Assembly: GCF_016802725.1 (NCBI RefSeq)
Contig: NC_052665.1
Span: 6,758,001-6,822,000 of the forward strand
DNA length: 64,000 nucleotides
From: Solenopsis invicta
Lineage: Eukaryota > Arthropoda > Insecta > Hymenoptera > Formicidae
Direction: 5' to 3'
The position numbers and the translations under genes were made by a program. Under the pieces are notes generated by a model. That model searched no databases. It worked only from the letters and a program-made list of their open reading frames with translations, and was not told the DNA's origin. Of this stretch, positions 35,552 to 50,400 are shown one piece after another (position 1 is the stretch's first letter; every line of letters starts with the position of its first letter).

Positions 35552-35557
35552 TTTATT
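35552..35557 (-). terminator. Candidate polyadenylation signal for dpr
   Basis: AATAAA on the minus strand about 310 bp beyond the dpr stop codon; a second AATAAA is at 35527-35532. Either would give a short 3' UTR. AT-rich context makes chance matches likely, so this is tentative. Confidence 0.4.
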
Positions 35558-35864
35558 TACAAATAATACAATAAATTTTGACGTCGTAAGTTATTTGTTC
35601 TTGATGATATATGTTAACAAAATACTACGCTCTTACCGATTATTGTGCCGTGCTGATATTTGAAAATTCTTTTGGTCACGGAAGTTCGTTTTTTTTTTCT
35701 TTTCTTTTAAATGTAAATGGTAATGTTCGGTTTTACCCTGCACAAATATTTATCCAAGAAACCGTTAACGACGTTAAATAGGCAACGCGCGATTCTCGGC
35801 GATCGCGCTTCTCGTTTTCATCGTGTGTGTCGGGGTAAGTGTGTGTTTTATCGTACTTCTCGCC

Positions 35865-35971
35865 TTATATAAACATTATATTAGCTATTACTAAAATTAT
35901 AAAACAAATCGGCCGTGTCTTGCTGTACGAGGAGCTTCCGTCCCCATGGTGCATTGCAGCTGGATGTTCCT
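35865..35971 (-). CDS. dpr terminal exon (hydrophobic tail and stop)
   Basis: After a TTTCTGTTGCAG acceptor, phase 1, the split codon gives E, followed by EHPAAMHHGDGSSSYSKTR and then PICFIILVIANIMFI and TAA (35865-35867). EHPAAM after the second Ig domain matches my memory of dpr21-type tails, and the closing hydrophobic run fits a GPI-attachment signal or membrane anchor. This supports the exon despite its 107-bp length. Confidence 0.85.
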
Positions 35972-38900
35972 CTGCAACAGAAATTTTCATCGATTCGACA
36001 CGGCAATCTACGAACGGATTATAAACGGATTATATGAATCTGTATGATTTTATCATGTGTGCAAAAAACATGCAAGCTCTATATTATTCACGTCGGTGCT
36101 TGGTTTTTAAATTAAGATAAATGAAGCTGATGAAAAATAATATGTGAGGTCGACGGCCACCAGACGAACAAAACAACGCGTGATAAAAATAAATGACATA
36201 AAATAATTCGTTAATAAATTATTTAATATTATTTATTTTTATCACAACTTGCTGGTCTAAGGTCGTTGACCTTATGTGGTTTAGTAACGTATACTTTTTT
36301 TTTTATTTGAATGAAAAATACTTCTGAAAAATAATGAAATGCATCTAAAGAAAGTTATTATTTTAAAGTCTAATTTTATTTGCATTTTATTGTCATCTTG
36401 GAGATTTGTGAACGGAAGATTACACATGCTGATCTCGCAGTATTATATAAAATTCGAGTAATTATCCCTCTTTCTCTCCGTACCTCAGAAATTAGCAAAT
36501 ACCAACTGAATCGAAAACCGATACAGATTCCTCGCAAGTCTGAAACTAATAATGCACCCGACGTTTAATCAGTTTAGACGACAGGCTAAATTGAAGTTGC
36601 CGATACAAAACGAGTTTAAACGCTTTCTGGTGAATTACGCAGTCAGCAAGAACAAGGTGGTAACAAATGAACATTAACGCGGAACTTTGGATATGTGTAC
36701 ATCATGATGTACACGGTTCGTTCTGTATTTTTTTTGCGCAAGAGCAAGTAAATATTGGTGCAAGCAAAAAATATTCGGATAGAAATGCGTTGTGTTGAAT
36801 TTTGGAAAAAAATTGTGTGCGCGGCGTATGCAAGAGCAATATTGCAGATAAATGATGCTGACAAACACATGATGACGATAACATATCATCCCTTGGGTAC
36901 CTATCGGCGCACATGGATGAAACGTTTCATCCGGCCAAACTGTCAGCTGTTGTTCCAAACAACACGCTTCAAATTTGTAATTAATATATCGGTCCTTTGA
37001 TAATACATCGATCCATTCATCAAGCGTTGTGGATTAGAAGAGACAATTATTGTCGAATTTTTTTCAATAATCAGTAAATACGTTTCAAGATATTTCATCG
37101 TACGCCTACAATTCCATCAATCAATAATCGAGATAAAACAAACTTCTTAATCTCTTTACATCTGCAGTATGTATTTTTTGCGAGTATCGTAACTCTTCTT
37201 AAACGAAGTGGAAAAATTAAATCGAGGATAAAGAAGTAATACTTAGAGATGATGAAACAATTCATGCAATCAACTTGTAAGCTTTACGTAAAGTCGCCTC
37301 GCGTCGTGATTGCTTGATTGCTTGTAGCGTGAGAGGCGAAACTTATAAATTTCATCGGATTCAAAAATATATCGAGTTACAAACAAAACGAAAAAAACGC
37401 TCCTTCTTTCAAAATAAAAATCCGTTTTTGTTTGATTTTATTTCTCTCGTAATTGAATGTATTCGGAAATTGCGTGAGATTCCGTGCAAAAATCATGCTT
37501 TGTCATTGCTTTGTCATCGCGAATCGACGCATCGAGTACATTCGCGATAAGAGGAAAAGAAACGGAGAGAGGGAAGAAAAAAAGATTTCGAAATCCACTA
37601 CATGTGCGAGAGTACATCTATCTATTCGCGGTGTTCCGCGCCTGAGCAATTGACTAGCCGTAACCATCGATTTCAGGCTTAAAGCGCGACTTGCCGGATA
37701 AATTCGGAGCTTGCAATATTTACAGAAAAGTCAATCAACGGTACTTCCGCGCAGCTCTCCCACAACCTTTCTCGCGACGCAGATGCGGCGGACACCATTT
37801 CTCTCGACTCTTTGTAATTGCGGTAAAGCCGCTTGGAGCTCGAATTTTTTTCCAATTTACCGGTAAACCGCAAAATGTTGATCAGAAATATAAAACAGTT
37901 CAAAAATAAAAAACAGTTCTGCGTCGATGGATCGTGAAAAATTGAAAACAAAAACGGGTCGCAAAGTGAAAATCAAGATTCAGCGAATTATTTTATTTTA
38001 CAATGTATAATGAGACGTGTGAGGTGTGTACGTAGGAAACTTCAGCTTACCGTTAACTACGTGCACCTTTATGCTGCTAGGATTCGCGTTGCTCGGCTCG
38101 CAACGATAGATCCCAGAGTCGCTCGGCACGGCTTTTTGGATCATTAAACGACTCGTTGTCTCGGGCCCTTTTTCTGTCACGAGACTGATACCGCCACGCG
38201 GCGAATCGAAATTGATAACCTGTGAACAGAATTACAACATACCCGTATTTTTCCTCAAACAATGAAATTATATGCATGATATATTCGCGATTAATTGTGT
38301 GAAAACAGAAACGTAGATATATATAAACGCCAATAACGGAAGGACATGAAATTTACATATATAATATAATCGCAATAATAATAAAATAAGCGCAATAATA
38401 TAATTTGATGTAAAATGATTATATGATTAAATTATTAACAAGAAGAAATAATTATAAAACATTAATGATTCACTTACGTTATATATTTTATACATTTAAC
38501 TTTTTTCTCTCTCTCGCTCCCAAAATTAAGGAGGTATGAGTTATATTTCAAAACATTACCAAAAATATAAAAATTTTATAGAATATTTTAATATTACGAG
38601 TACTTGTGTAAAATTTGAGCAGAATCCACTTATTGGTTTAAAAGTTATTTAATTTTTTGTTAACTCTTGATTCTGATGTAAAATCATGTTTTAAAGTATT
38701 TATTTATTTTGACGGAGAAGTAGCATTATTAATTAAATCAAAATTTTTACATCTGCTAATAAAACTTTAATAAATATTCGTATAAAAATTCATTTAAATC
38801 CATTAAACAATTATAAAACGATGGTTTACTCACATTATATATTTTACACATCTAACTTCTCATTCTCTCTCTCTTTTTTCAAAATTAAACTTTTTAGAAA

Positions 38901-41900
38901 TAAAAGCTCTTTTTGAATTATAAGAAATTAAATTAATAGCTAATGTTATATCTTCTCTGTGTCGCGTTTCTATATCGAAAATGCGACGGTACTTATCTGA
39001 ACTTTACACTATTGTAAGTTTCCGGGGATCGAACTGAACTGATGATAGCTTCGGGGAACTTTTGTGATACCGGAAATAAGGCTAACTCGTCTTTTGATTC
39101 GCGTCGCCTAATATCGAACATGTAGGCGCGGGGCCGTATACGCGACGGAGTCTCATCCGCAATCGTTCCTTCAAAGACATCGCGCGCCCTGTTTCCTTAC
39201 ATTTCCCTGGAATCCCCGCTTTTTCCGACAACGCAATGACGCCCCTTTGACGGAAGATAAAAGGCACCTCCCTGCGAGGTACGAAGTAAAGAATAGCAGG
39301 AAACGTATATACGTTTCTTCCGTATTCTCTTTGAGGATAGACACGCGTAACGGCACGCCCCCCTACTGAATGGGAAAATATCCTTCGCCTTTCCTCTTTT
39401 GCTTTTCTTCTTCACTGCTTTTTTTCATTTCTCTTCCATAAAAAAAGAAAAGAGTTAACTCGTCCCGTACCTCATACCAGTAGGATCGTTTCGCATCGTG
39501 TGTGTGTGTGTGTTGCAGGATAAATGATTATCCGCGAATCGAAAACTGCGAAGGATTAATCGGAAAATAATTTCGTTCCTTGGCTGCCGCGCGAGGCTAC
39601 GCGAGCGGCCAGTCTTTCTATTTCGCGTTTCACTTTGATCAACGTGCGCGATAGTATCTTGCGAAAATTGCGTTACCTGCTGTTTTATTTTAGCAAAAGC
39701 ACATAGTCGGCGAGTGTGTGGCGCGTATCTCCGGCGACCGATGGCATACCGATGTATCGGCAATCAGCCGAGAAATTACTGTCTCCCCCGTTCTTTTTTT
39801 TTTTTTTTTTTTTTTATCGATTTCGCCTGCTAGTTTTTACTACACGTACGAGCGTCTCATTAACGCGAGCGGAATAATTTCCGCTCGACCGATACCAAAC
39901 GTGGAATTACAAATATCGGTCCGTGGAGGGGAATTTAAAATTATCTCGTCATCGCGCGAATAAAATGGCGCGACGCCCGCGAACGTTACGTCGCAAAATT
40001 ATTCTAACGAGTTCGTCAATATTAATGGGTTCCGCGGTGCAGTGCGCTCTTTGTGCCCTGTGAAACGCGCGTTTACAATAACTTTCGTTGCACAAAGTGG
40101 TATTAAAAGCGCAAAATGCATTTTCCCATCGCGAAGAAAATACGCGCCGACGGACCGTATTAATCATGCGTGTCTGTTGTTGCTCGACGCGGTAAAGGAC
40201 GTCGTTACGCGACTCGTCGCGAGATAAATTGCGGACGGACTCTCGGAAAGTCGGAGATGCAACATCGAGCCACAGTCTGGAATTCCGGTCTGAAGAGCCA
40301 CTGCGCGAAAATTATAAAACTAATTCGTGATTACAAAAACAAATTTTTATCGAACTCGCTGTACTCGTAATTTATCTGCTTCGTACAACAAGCGAAATAT
40401 GCAATTAGAATCGAATCGTAACACCAGAGTTCCAAGTTTTTAAATCGAAATTTTTAAGTCCTATTACAAAAAAAAGAGCTTCTCTTGGACGTAAACTCAA
40501 AAATCAGAATCGTCGAAGAATTTAAGAATTCTTTGCTACGCGTAGAAATTTGTTATCTCTCAGTGATTTATTTGCGGAAGCGGCACTCACCTCCGAGTTA
40601 TGACTCCAGGTCATCGCCGGGGGTGGCTCTGGGGCATATTTCACGACGCATGTCAGATTGATAGTGCTGCCCTTATTGACGAAGAGGTCTGGCGCTCCGA
40701 TTATAATGGTTACCGGCTCTAAAACAAAGAAGGACGATCGATTTAAGCGGCTTTATAGTTGCTCGAAGAGAGGATCGATTAAATATTAAATAATCCGGCG
40801 CGATATAATTGTATATTTCCCTCATGTATAAAATTTTTATCGTTTAACGCTCAGCCTTTAACCGAGCCCATCGTAAAGCGAGCTTTTGGGTCAAGTCACG
40901 TCGATAAGATCCTCTTTGCCTGTATGACCTGTTTAAAGTATCACGGCGCTCATTAACGAGAGATATCTTCAAAGATATACAATCTTATACACGCGCTTTA
41001 CTTGAATATAAAGGTGTGAAACAGTACGCGCTCCACTCTTCTTTTAACTGATAGCAGATATTTCTTAAAAAGATATCGCGTAATGATGGAATAAATTTAA
41101 TATAAAGTAGATTTTTAAAATTAATTTGAGATTCAAAAATTAATCAGAAAATTTTAAGATATAAGAAAAGGAACACGTATTGTTTTTTACTTATTGAATT
41201 TTCACGTGGTATAAAATCAAAGATTAAAGATTTGCTTCTATATATTTAGGAGAAAATATAAAAGCAAAATTACATTTTAATCACATATGCTGTTTACAAT
41301 TCCAGACTAATTTTATGAATGGAAATTCCGCTTTTTGAATGTAGCGGTTAATTAAACCATGTTTATATTATACACAAACCAACTATAGAAGATGCAGCTC
41401 TGCGCTTTCTGCAACTAGCGGAAAACTTTTGAAGTTATATTGCATCCAGCGGAACGTTTGAGTCAAACTCGTGATGCCACTAGGAAATTTATATCGCTCC
41501 AAATAAATACGACTCTCAATGAAATGAAGTACGGACTTTGAAGTTTCGTCACCGAGGGGAAAACTTGAAGGAAATTAGAAATTCGAGAGTTTTACCAATA
41601 GGATCGTTAGCGAGTACAATATTGACACGATACATATATATACTAAATATACAAGTCACTCCTTCGTATATTCTTTTGCACCTCGGGAGAGTAAAAATTA
41701 ATTAACAAGGCTAGGTTAATTAATGCTACGCGGAACGAATTATTTGCTCACCGACTATCGTTAGATACACGGGGTGGCCGATGGGCGGGGTCGTAGAGAT
41801 TTGGCACTCGTAGATTCCGGAATCCTTACGCTGAGGATATCGTATCCTCAAGGTCCAGTCCTCCGTATGAGGAGAGTGTAGTGCCTCGAAACGTTGATCG

Positions 41901-44446
41901 CTGGTGTAAGTGTAACGACCAACCGTTAACAAATGTATATCTCGGTGCCTCACCCAGGAAACCTAAAAGAAAAGATATAGTACGTTATTCTCAGGCACGA
42001 AAAAAAAGATGAGGTTTAATTTGGTTGAATTAATCCAGCCAAAAGTAATTTTGTTAGTTCAGTAATTATATTAATGAAATTAATGAAATTTTACTAAAAA
42101 GAGCACGAATTTGTTTAATTAATACTATTATTAAATTAACAAGATTATTTTCAATTATACTAATGGTGATAACATATTTTTTTTCTCCGTGCACTGACTT
42201 GTTATCGCACCTACTTTAATTAATTCCTATGAAAGTTTTATATTAATAATAAGTTACATAAAATTCATTGTCTTTACAAACAGTTCGATTCAAATGTTTA
42301 AAATACACGTGCACTATAAAGACGTAATAAAAAAAAAAAAAAATAGAAAAACGAAATACGTAATATAAAGCGCATCGAGATGCACGAATTTTGCGTTATC
42401 GGGGATCAAAGCACGTGATGTATGTATATAGGCCACGGCCATGTGAGGAAATAATATTATATACCTGCATGCATAGAAATGGACTGTCAATATCAGGCGC
42501 CCTACAGTATATTTATCTATCCTACGGCGTTGCCTGCGGTTTGCATAATACATCGTTTGATAAATAAATCGAGAGCTTATTTGTTTGTTTAATATCGTCG
42601 CTCGACTGCTGTTGAATTTTTACTGTCTCAGCCCGCGACGTGTTAGAATGCGAAACAAAAAAAAAAAAAAATAATTAAATTCGGCCGAACCTGCGAGGGC
42701 TTCCAAATTAAATGCAAGTTTCACCGCGGAGTTTCAGTGACTCGATAATATATACTAATTCTGTCGCGCCGACGCGCATAAAAACGTGGACGAATCTAAT
42801 AGATCGTCGATGAAATTTTATCGATTGCCGCGTTCTCCGGAGTAACATTTACATTCGATTGACCTTAATTAGTTAATTGAAAATTGGCGAAAACCGCGCA
42901 ACGACTGATATTCGAAATAATTTGTTTTATTCATTATTGATATTCCATTCAACGATTTGAAAGGTCGAAAAGTTTTCACCGGCTGAAACGAATTGGCTCA
43001 ACGAGAGCTATCGCAGTGCTATGAAATTAAAAACGTAAATAATTTTGCTCATTTTATACATAAAATAATCGTTATACAAATAGATGGCTCGCACGCCTTT
43101 TATTATCGCTCATTAACTTTTAATTTGACGAGATTTCGGAAATGAGAATAGGCGCAATAATGTTACGTGTCAATGAATGGGTTAAATGAATCGCCGATTG
43201 AAAATTTAACTTGTCTGTCTATCACGGCTCGTAAAATACATATCAAATAAACGCTAGCAAAATAATTAACTTCTGTACTTTAATTCCGGATATAAAATTA
43301 ACTCCATTGCTACATCGACGAAATTGATTGAACTAAATGCGATGAAAGCCATCGAAATCTCATCTTGTTTAGCATATTTTACCTCTTATGGATGACCGAG
43401 GGGCTAATGCTCTTACACACAATATATATGTATGGCGGTAATCAATATTTTGCTTGGGCGAAAATTTTTCACGTCACTCGAAAGATGGGACCATTTCAAG
43501 GTCCATTCGAACGTAATTCAATGAAAATTTCTTCAAGCTAGAAAAGCGACGCATTTCCGATGCATCGCTGGGATAAAATAAATGCAGAAATGTACAAGTC
43601 AATTTACAGTCCCTTTTTACATAATGTTATACGATCAAATGTAATACAAATCTAATTTTTCTCCGTTTCGGAGGAAGAGAAAGTATTTGGCGTGATCGGA
43701 CGGGCTGAGCGCGCACACCGCGCTTTTCAGATCATTTTACGGAAACTTCGATGTATTAACCGATCGCGGGTTGACGTCCTCTCGACGGGAGTGACGTTGC
43801 CATGGAGAGATTCGTTTTGTCCTGGTTCGTCCTGCATCCGGCACCTGCGCCAGCTGGAGCTCTCGAGATGACACGACCGTGTTATTGGCATTAGCGTTGC
43901 CGGCTGAAAGCCAAACAAAATCTATCCATCCTGACGAAGCGATGGGATTGCTGGCGCTGAAGAACGGGACGAGGAAAACAGAGGCGTCGCAACTGTCGTG
44001 CCGCGCGCACCTAACACGCTGTGCGGATGCAAAATCGGCTTTTGGTAGCTGGCTATTGAAATCGATTCTACAGATTTCGGTGCTGTGAGAGTTTTCGCGA
44101 TCGTTTCGATGTACCTAGATTCAACCGAATGAATTCTCCGTGTCTTCATAGAGCTTTAAAGCGCGGCTTTTACAAAATGGGAGGATTACATTTTCTAACT
44201 CGAGTGACGCAAATAGAGTCAAATACTTTATACAAAATTAAAAACTGCAAATAATTTACAATAAAAAAAAACACTGAAAAAAATACCGGAAAAAAGTTAG
44301 AAAATTTAATATTTAATTAGAATTAAAAATTAGAACTGCGCAACGCTAAAATATGCAACGCATAAAAGTAGAAATGCAATTTAAAGAATGACTAATTACT
44401 CTTTCTGGTAAACACAACGCGTATTTTTATCATGAATATCTCCGTT

Positions 44447-44478
<32 letters not shown>

Positions 44479-47400
44479 ATTATGCGCGCGCGAGTTATGT
44501 TTAATCCACAAGGTTCGCATCCGGGTGATAAAGGGTTTAAAAGCCACGAGACCGTAGTTGGGTCGCGTTCCTAGATTCGCTTATACGGGACGACATCGGG
44601 ATGCAGATATGATGTCATGATGGAGATTTCGCATTGTCCTATCTCAGCACCGAGCCCCCGACACTTGCGCGAGCCCTCGCGTACTCCAGATGACGCGTAT
44701 GTGTCATTGGCATTAAACGCTGCATTGTTTGGTGAAATTCAACCGAAACCTCCGTCTGGCAATGGTGCATGATGCTATGCACGGCGCTATCTCTGTATAC
44801 TTATACGACTCTATGATAACGGGGAGTGAAAATACGACGTGCATTATACGGTTCGGTGCTCAACGTTGCAGCATAAGAATTATGTATTTGCCAGAAGCTC
44901 GCCTTTACGGCTCGTGTTTGGGCGAACATCTTCCTGCCTTTTGAATATATCGCAGTTTTGAATATATATCGAATACCTGTTCTCTAATCATTAATAAACG
45001 TATCAACTGTCTCGTTACTAATAAATGATTATTATCCACTGCACCGTATATGTTACATTAATTTAATATTTTAATATATGACAGTAATAAATTAATAATG
45101 CGATAACGTTTGGAGTGGGTCTAGAATAAATGATTTACACGTTAATATTAATGCGCATAAACTTTAAAGCCGATAATTACGAAACACTGTAAACACTGTT
45201 TTCTTTGCTTGATTGGGTCTTTAATCATTGGGTGCCATTGAAACGAGAGAGAAGACTATAATTGACCGAAACGTTAACGATATAAAGACATATCGATCAT
45301 CGTAAAAAAAAAAGAAAGCAACAAATGCGGCACGCTTTCTAATAATCTTGAGTGCTTTGTAGCGCAGCGTAGCTTTTATTTCAAGGAAACAAGCAAAAAG
45401 CACATTCAGAACGTACTGACAGCAGCTGCGACTAAAACGAAGTAAAAGCGCTCGACGACGCACATCTTGAGCGATAAAATTCCGGGGCTGGATCTATACG
45501 GCAACTCATAAAGCTCAAGGGACTTAACTGTCAAGGGGTCGCGCGGAATAATCTTATTCCCAGAAATAATGTCGATTTTTCAAAGCTGCTTATACCGCGC
45601 GCGTTGAATAAGTAGAAAGGGCGCCTGCGCCTCTTTAAAAACTTTTCGTTTGCTCGTTATCGTGATAACGTCCTCCTATTTATAATGATTATAATTATTA
45701 ACTTAAGCGTCTCAAAACATACGCTTCTATATTTCAAGATTGCACATAGCGTATCGATCAACATCTGTTACCATTTGAATAAATTGGACATCCGGAACAC
45801 ATTTTGTTCATTCAGTTTAATTCCGCAATTAGAACCACGCGCGTCGACGACACGCAATTGTGCGCGATTCAAAAATCTGGTACGTGGGTGTAGTACGAGA
45901 GACTTCGATTAATATTCATAAATCATTACGGGAATATCGTGCAACCATCGCGATAACGGTGCAAACATGGAAAGCAGTAGTCCGTGTTTACGATTACGCT
46001 TCGTTTATCAAGTTTTTATATCATTCGTCGAATCTGCCGTTAATCAACGGACCATTGTGGATATATAAGCCGTGCGTTTTCGATGCGTGAGCGCGATTAC
46101 GAGCCGTTCTCATGTTTGCACAATGAATAAACTGCATGATCGCCAATTATTATCGGAAGGCCGCAAAATGGATATCTGGAAATGCGAAAGATAATCACGC
46201 GGTCAATGATTTGCTACGTTATTATGACGTTGCTAGACTATATCGGTTCAAAAGCAACGGATTTATCTACAAGTGTGCGCAGCATAAATTGCAGCATACG
46301 ATATGCTGCGATAATTGAATGAGAATTCGTCAGAATAATTAATCTTTCATTCTTATTAATGAAAAACGAAACATCGAATAACATTGAAATATCAAATAAA
46401 CCAGTATTGCCGAAATGTGTTAATATAATAAAAGCGAATTCAATTTGAATATTGGCTTGAAAAAAAAGAAGAACGAAGACGGCACTTCCAATTTCCAATT
46501 AATGAAATTACTTCTACTGCTTCACGTCAAACTGAATTCTTATTATATGGAAAAAATGGTTTTGCTAAAATATTAAAAAATTTATCAAGATAATAAATTT
46601 TGTTGGTCCACGAAAATAATTATTTAGAACACTCAAGTAGGATATGCATTGCTATAAAAAGTTTTGACATTCCGAAACCGTTTTTAACATCATATATAAT
46701 TTTATACAAAAATCAAACAGATCTATTTTTTTTAATCCGAGTAATAGTATCAAGGCTTTTTATTATTATATTTATAAACGATATGAAGATAAGAAGTTTT
46801 AATGTTTCTTGAAAAAATTTAATTTTTTTTTATTTAATTTATAGGAAACTTTTCAATTATTTTAACGGTCTATCCATTTAATCTAGCAACATTTTTAGAT
46901 ACTTTAGCAAAATCGTTCTTTTCTTGCAATAATTTAAATTGATTATACGAAGGATGTTTAAAAAGTTTTGCAAATGAATATACAGATAATACAAGAGAGA
47001 AAAATTATTTACATGATTCGTTGCAACATTATATCACTAGAGAAATTTTATTTTATTCTGGCAAGATTTCATCTTGGCTTCAGTGAAAGTAAATGTTCGT
47101 TTGATAAATAGAAAGCTTTAAACAATGGAAAAGTTTAAAAATCATGTTGTAATAAAACATACATAATCTTGTAAAAAAAAGAGATATATCATCTGAAAAT
47201 GTTTGCATATTTACATAAAAGAGAAAAGAGGGTGCAGTTGCTCGAAATCGCGTGAAAATAAAATGGGGAGAAGAGCGGAGTCTGGGCGCGGTTCTCTCTT
47301 TTGGAGCAGACACACTCCAGATAATACGTAAATAAAACAATTATTAATCAATATGCAAAATAATAAACTCGAAGTATACTTGCGTAAATAAAATTTTTTC

Positions 47401-50400
47401 GGTGACATTATAAGAAATGTATGCAATCAAGTCATGCAAATAATTAATTTTTCTAATTACTTATCTACTCACGTTTACAAAATTTTTCAAACAATCCTCG
47501 TATTCTATTGAGCATATTATATAATATTATAGCGAAAATTGTCAAAATTGACTGCACGATGATATGATCTGCCTTCTGTGAAGGAAAACTAATCTCAAGC
47601 TAACTTCTCTCTCTGAACAGATTATGATGTCTGCTAATGAAGACGACCATTATCATCTAAGATGTATTTGCAGTAGCTTCTTAGTTGGTCTGAGCAAACA
47701 GCCGGTAATGATGCACCTTCGCGTTAGCGAGCGGCGGCGATTGATCTTCCAGGACGCTTATGATAGCAGCGTCATATATCACAGCGGATCCGATGATATC
47801 ATGTCAACGGAGTAAGCTCAAAAGGATTAAACGCACGATACCTATAACGGGGTTTTTGCAAACTCGAATGACAAATGTTCCAATGCACTTGTATTTTTTT
47901 TAACGAGGATAAACACTTTGGTTTCGATACCGCAGCGAGTAACGAAAACAGAAGTGCCCCGTGATTCGAGCGGTTCAATGAAATTAATCGTCCTATAGGT
48001 TGCAATCGCGATGCCAAGCGATCAACTTTCAAACGGAAACTATCAGCGGAACGTTTGATTTCTAAATTTCTGAAAGGAAGAAATTGTAACGGGGTATTCT
48101 GTGAAAATTACCCGAGCTTTATTGCAAGCGCACGCAAACCTGAAATTTAGACGTGATAAATATGTGGTTGCAGAAGCGCAAAAAACTATTGATATGCGGA
48201 AAACAGTTTCGTGGCGTTCTTAATGAAATTACGAACGGTTGAGCGTGCGTGCTCATGCTATCTTATACTTATGCGATCAATCGCATTCTTCATTCTTTCT
48301 CAATCAATGTGTTTATTCAGCCATACCATTCGATGAACGAATAGGCGGAATTGGCGGCGATGTTTAAATGCAAATGCGAAGAAGCGACAGATGCTACAAA
48401 GTAACGTAGCTATTAATTCTAGAGTGCTATGACTACGATGTGAGTGAATTTTCATCTAAAGGCAAACTCAAGCAAGAGTATTAAATAACAGCGTTGGTCG
48501 GGAACTTGTTCTATCTATTCTTCTCTTTAGTGTGTAATTAGTGTTAAAAATCTGAACTACATTCTTCATGACGTGCGATTTCAAGCTTTTCTGAGTGCAT
48601 ATTCGTTGGCAATAGTTTAACTTTTTCTAATCATAATTTTTTGGAATGTACAGTATATTTTGTTTGCGAATGAGTTTTTATAAATAAACTATTTAATATT
48701 AAAAGAAAAATATTTATAAAAACTATTTCAGTAATTTTTAATAAATCTTGCGATAATTTCTTTGACTGTGGTAATGAAGATAAGAATCTGTCAGAATATA
48801 ATTTTCAGTAGAATAAATTCAGTAGTATATAATTATTCTAGGTTATTCAAATAATAATTATATTGATTTATTCCATTCAATAAGATAAACAAATTTATTA
48901 CTTGAATACTCGTAAGTAAAAAAGTGGAAGAACACTTTTTTTACTTCCATTTTTCTTTATATTTTTTTTCCAGATATCTTGTACCACGTTGCTGACTATT
49001 TCTCCTGAATAGTAATTGCGCTCTGATAATTTTGATTAGGATCCGAATTATAATATTTAAAACAGAAAAGTGCAGGTCTTCTGGGATTTAATAGGTTGTA
49101 GTGATATTTAATAAGATTAAACTAAACTGTTCATTTAAAAACAGTGTTAGTTCAGTTATTCTACCAGCTTGTACTCCAACTCATAGACTTAAAAAAGAAG
49201 TAAAAAAAAAACTTAATTATGTGGATGAATTTTCACCCAGAGTAGTACTAACTTGAGAAAAATGTGAGTGGCACTCTAGGGTTAAACGAAGTGCCGGCGA
49301 CGTAACGATACGCTCAAATATCAAAAGATTTCCGGAACAATTTGCCGGTATAATTGCAAAGAAGAAAATTTTCAAAGCGATATAATTCATCGAGGCGCGA
49401 TACGCAAAAAGAATGCTTCCGTTCACCGCACAAGAAGGGCGGTTAATAATGCAGGAACATAAACGCTAACATCGCCTGCCTTTTTCATGAGACGCCGGCA
49501 CCGTGCACGATGAAGGAACAGTAATGTTTATTTAATAGCCCCCATTTACGTTAGACGAACTGCGCCACGGGCTTCACCGTGTAAGAACAGCGATTTTATA
49601 TTTCATAAGCAAAGCGTGTACCCATAGAGGCGCACTTGGTCGCGCGCGTGATTGCCATCGTTGTAATTATATTTCAAGTTTATTTACAGCAACAAGACAG
49701 AAGAACGTTTGATCATAAGCAGAAAAACTCGATATACATTTTATGAATATGAATTTTAATGTTCACGTTCAAGTTCGATTAATAAAATGATCTCTTCGAG
49801 ATCATTTTAATAAAAGGGAATGAAACGTGACATATTGTAACTGTCGTCGAAGAACCCTTTCAAGTTTCTTATACTATTTTATCAGAGTAATTTGCACTTG
49901 TTACTTTTTTACTGATACTTCCGTACGATTCGAATGACACTTCAACTTTCCATTTGTGGACCATCGATCGATTAGAAAGTCGTTTAACGGGTTTCTTGGT
50001 GGCGGGCGAGCGAGCGAGCGAGCGAGCGAGCGAGCGGGCGAATCTGGCGACGTGACGCGCCGTTAAAGTATCCGCTACGATCGCGAGGAAGGGTCGCAAG
50101 GTCGTTCGTGCGGCCCTACCCTTAAATTATTCAACAGCGGCGTGGGGTAGCTGGCCAGCACGCTGTCCGCTTCGAGCTAAGATATAGCGCCTCTGGTCAC
50201 GAACCAGACGATGGATTTTCCGATGGCTCACCGTTCGATTCCCCAAGTTCTTCACCTTGCACACGAGATGCACCGTCTTCCCTACCAACCCGGTGAAGTT
50301 CGATTGCATTGAGATGTCGAAGTGAGGCCCGGTGCCCGGCGTCGGCCATTCCTCCAGGAAGTCGGTCCGAAAGTTTCGTAGGCATGACGCTATACCACCT

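Larger units (their letters stand above)
42197..50231. other. dpr intron 2 (8.3 kb)
   Basis: Mixed AT/GC sequence without recognisable exons. Contains a (CA)n microsatellite (44447-44473), a possible diverged duplication (43830-44730, see findings) and a (GCGA)n tract next to exon 2. Open frames here overlap on both strands and lack motifs. Confidence 0.6.

Noticed and set aside
36643..36958. Overlapping minus-strand frames with hydrophobic stretches, considered as the dpr C-terminal exon
   Set aside because: Splice phase did not fit a clean acceptor, and the exon at 35865-35971 gives the right phase, an EHPAAM match and a better tail.
37630..37660. Alternative dpr last exon reading a few residues to a stop
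   Set aside because: Phase is compatible, but it would end after five residues without any anchor; the 35865-35971 exon is much better supported.
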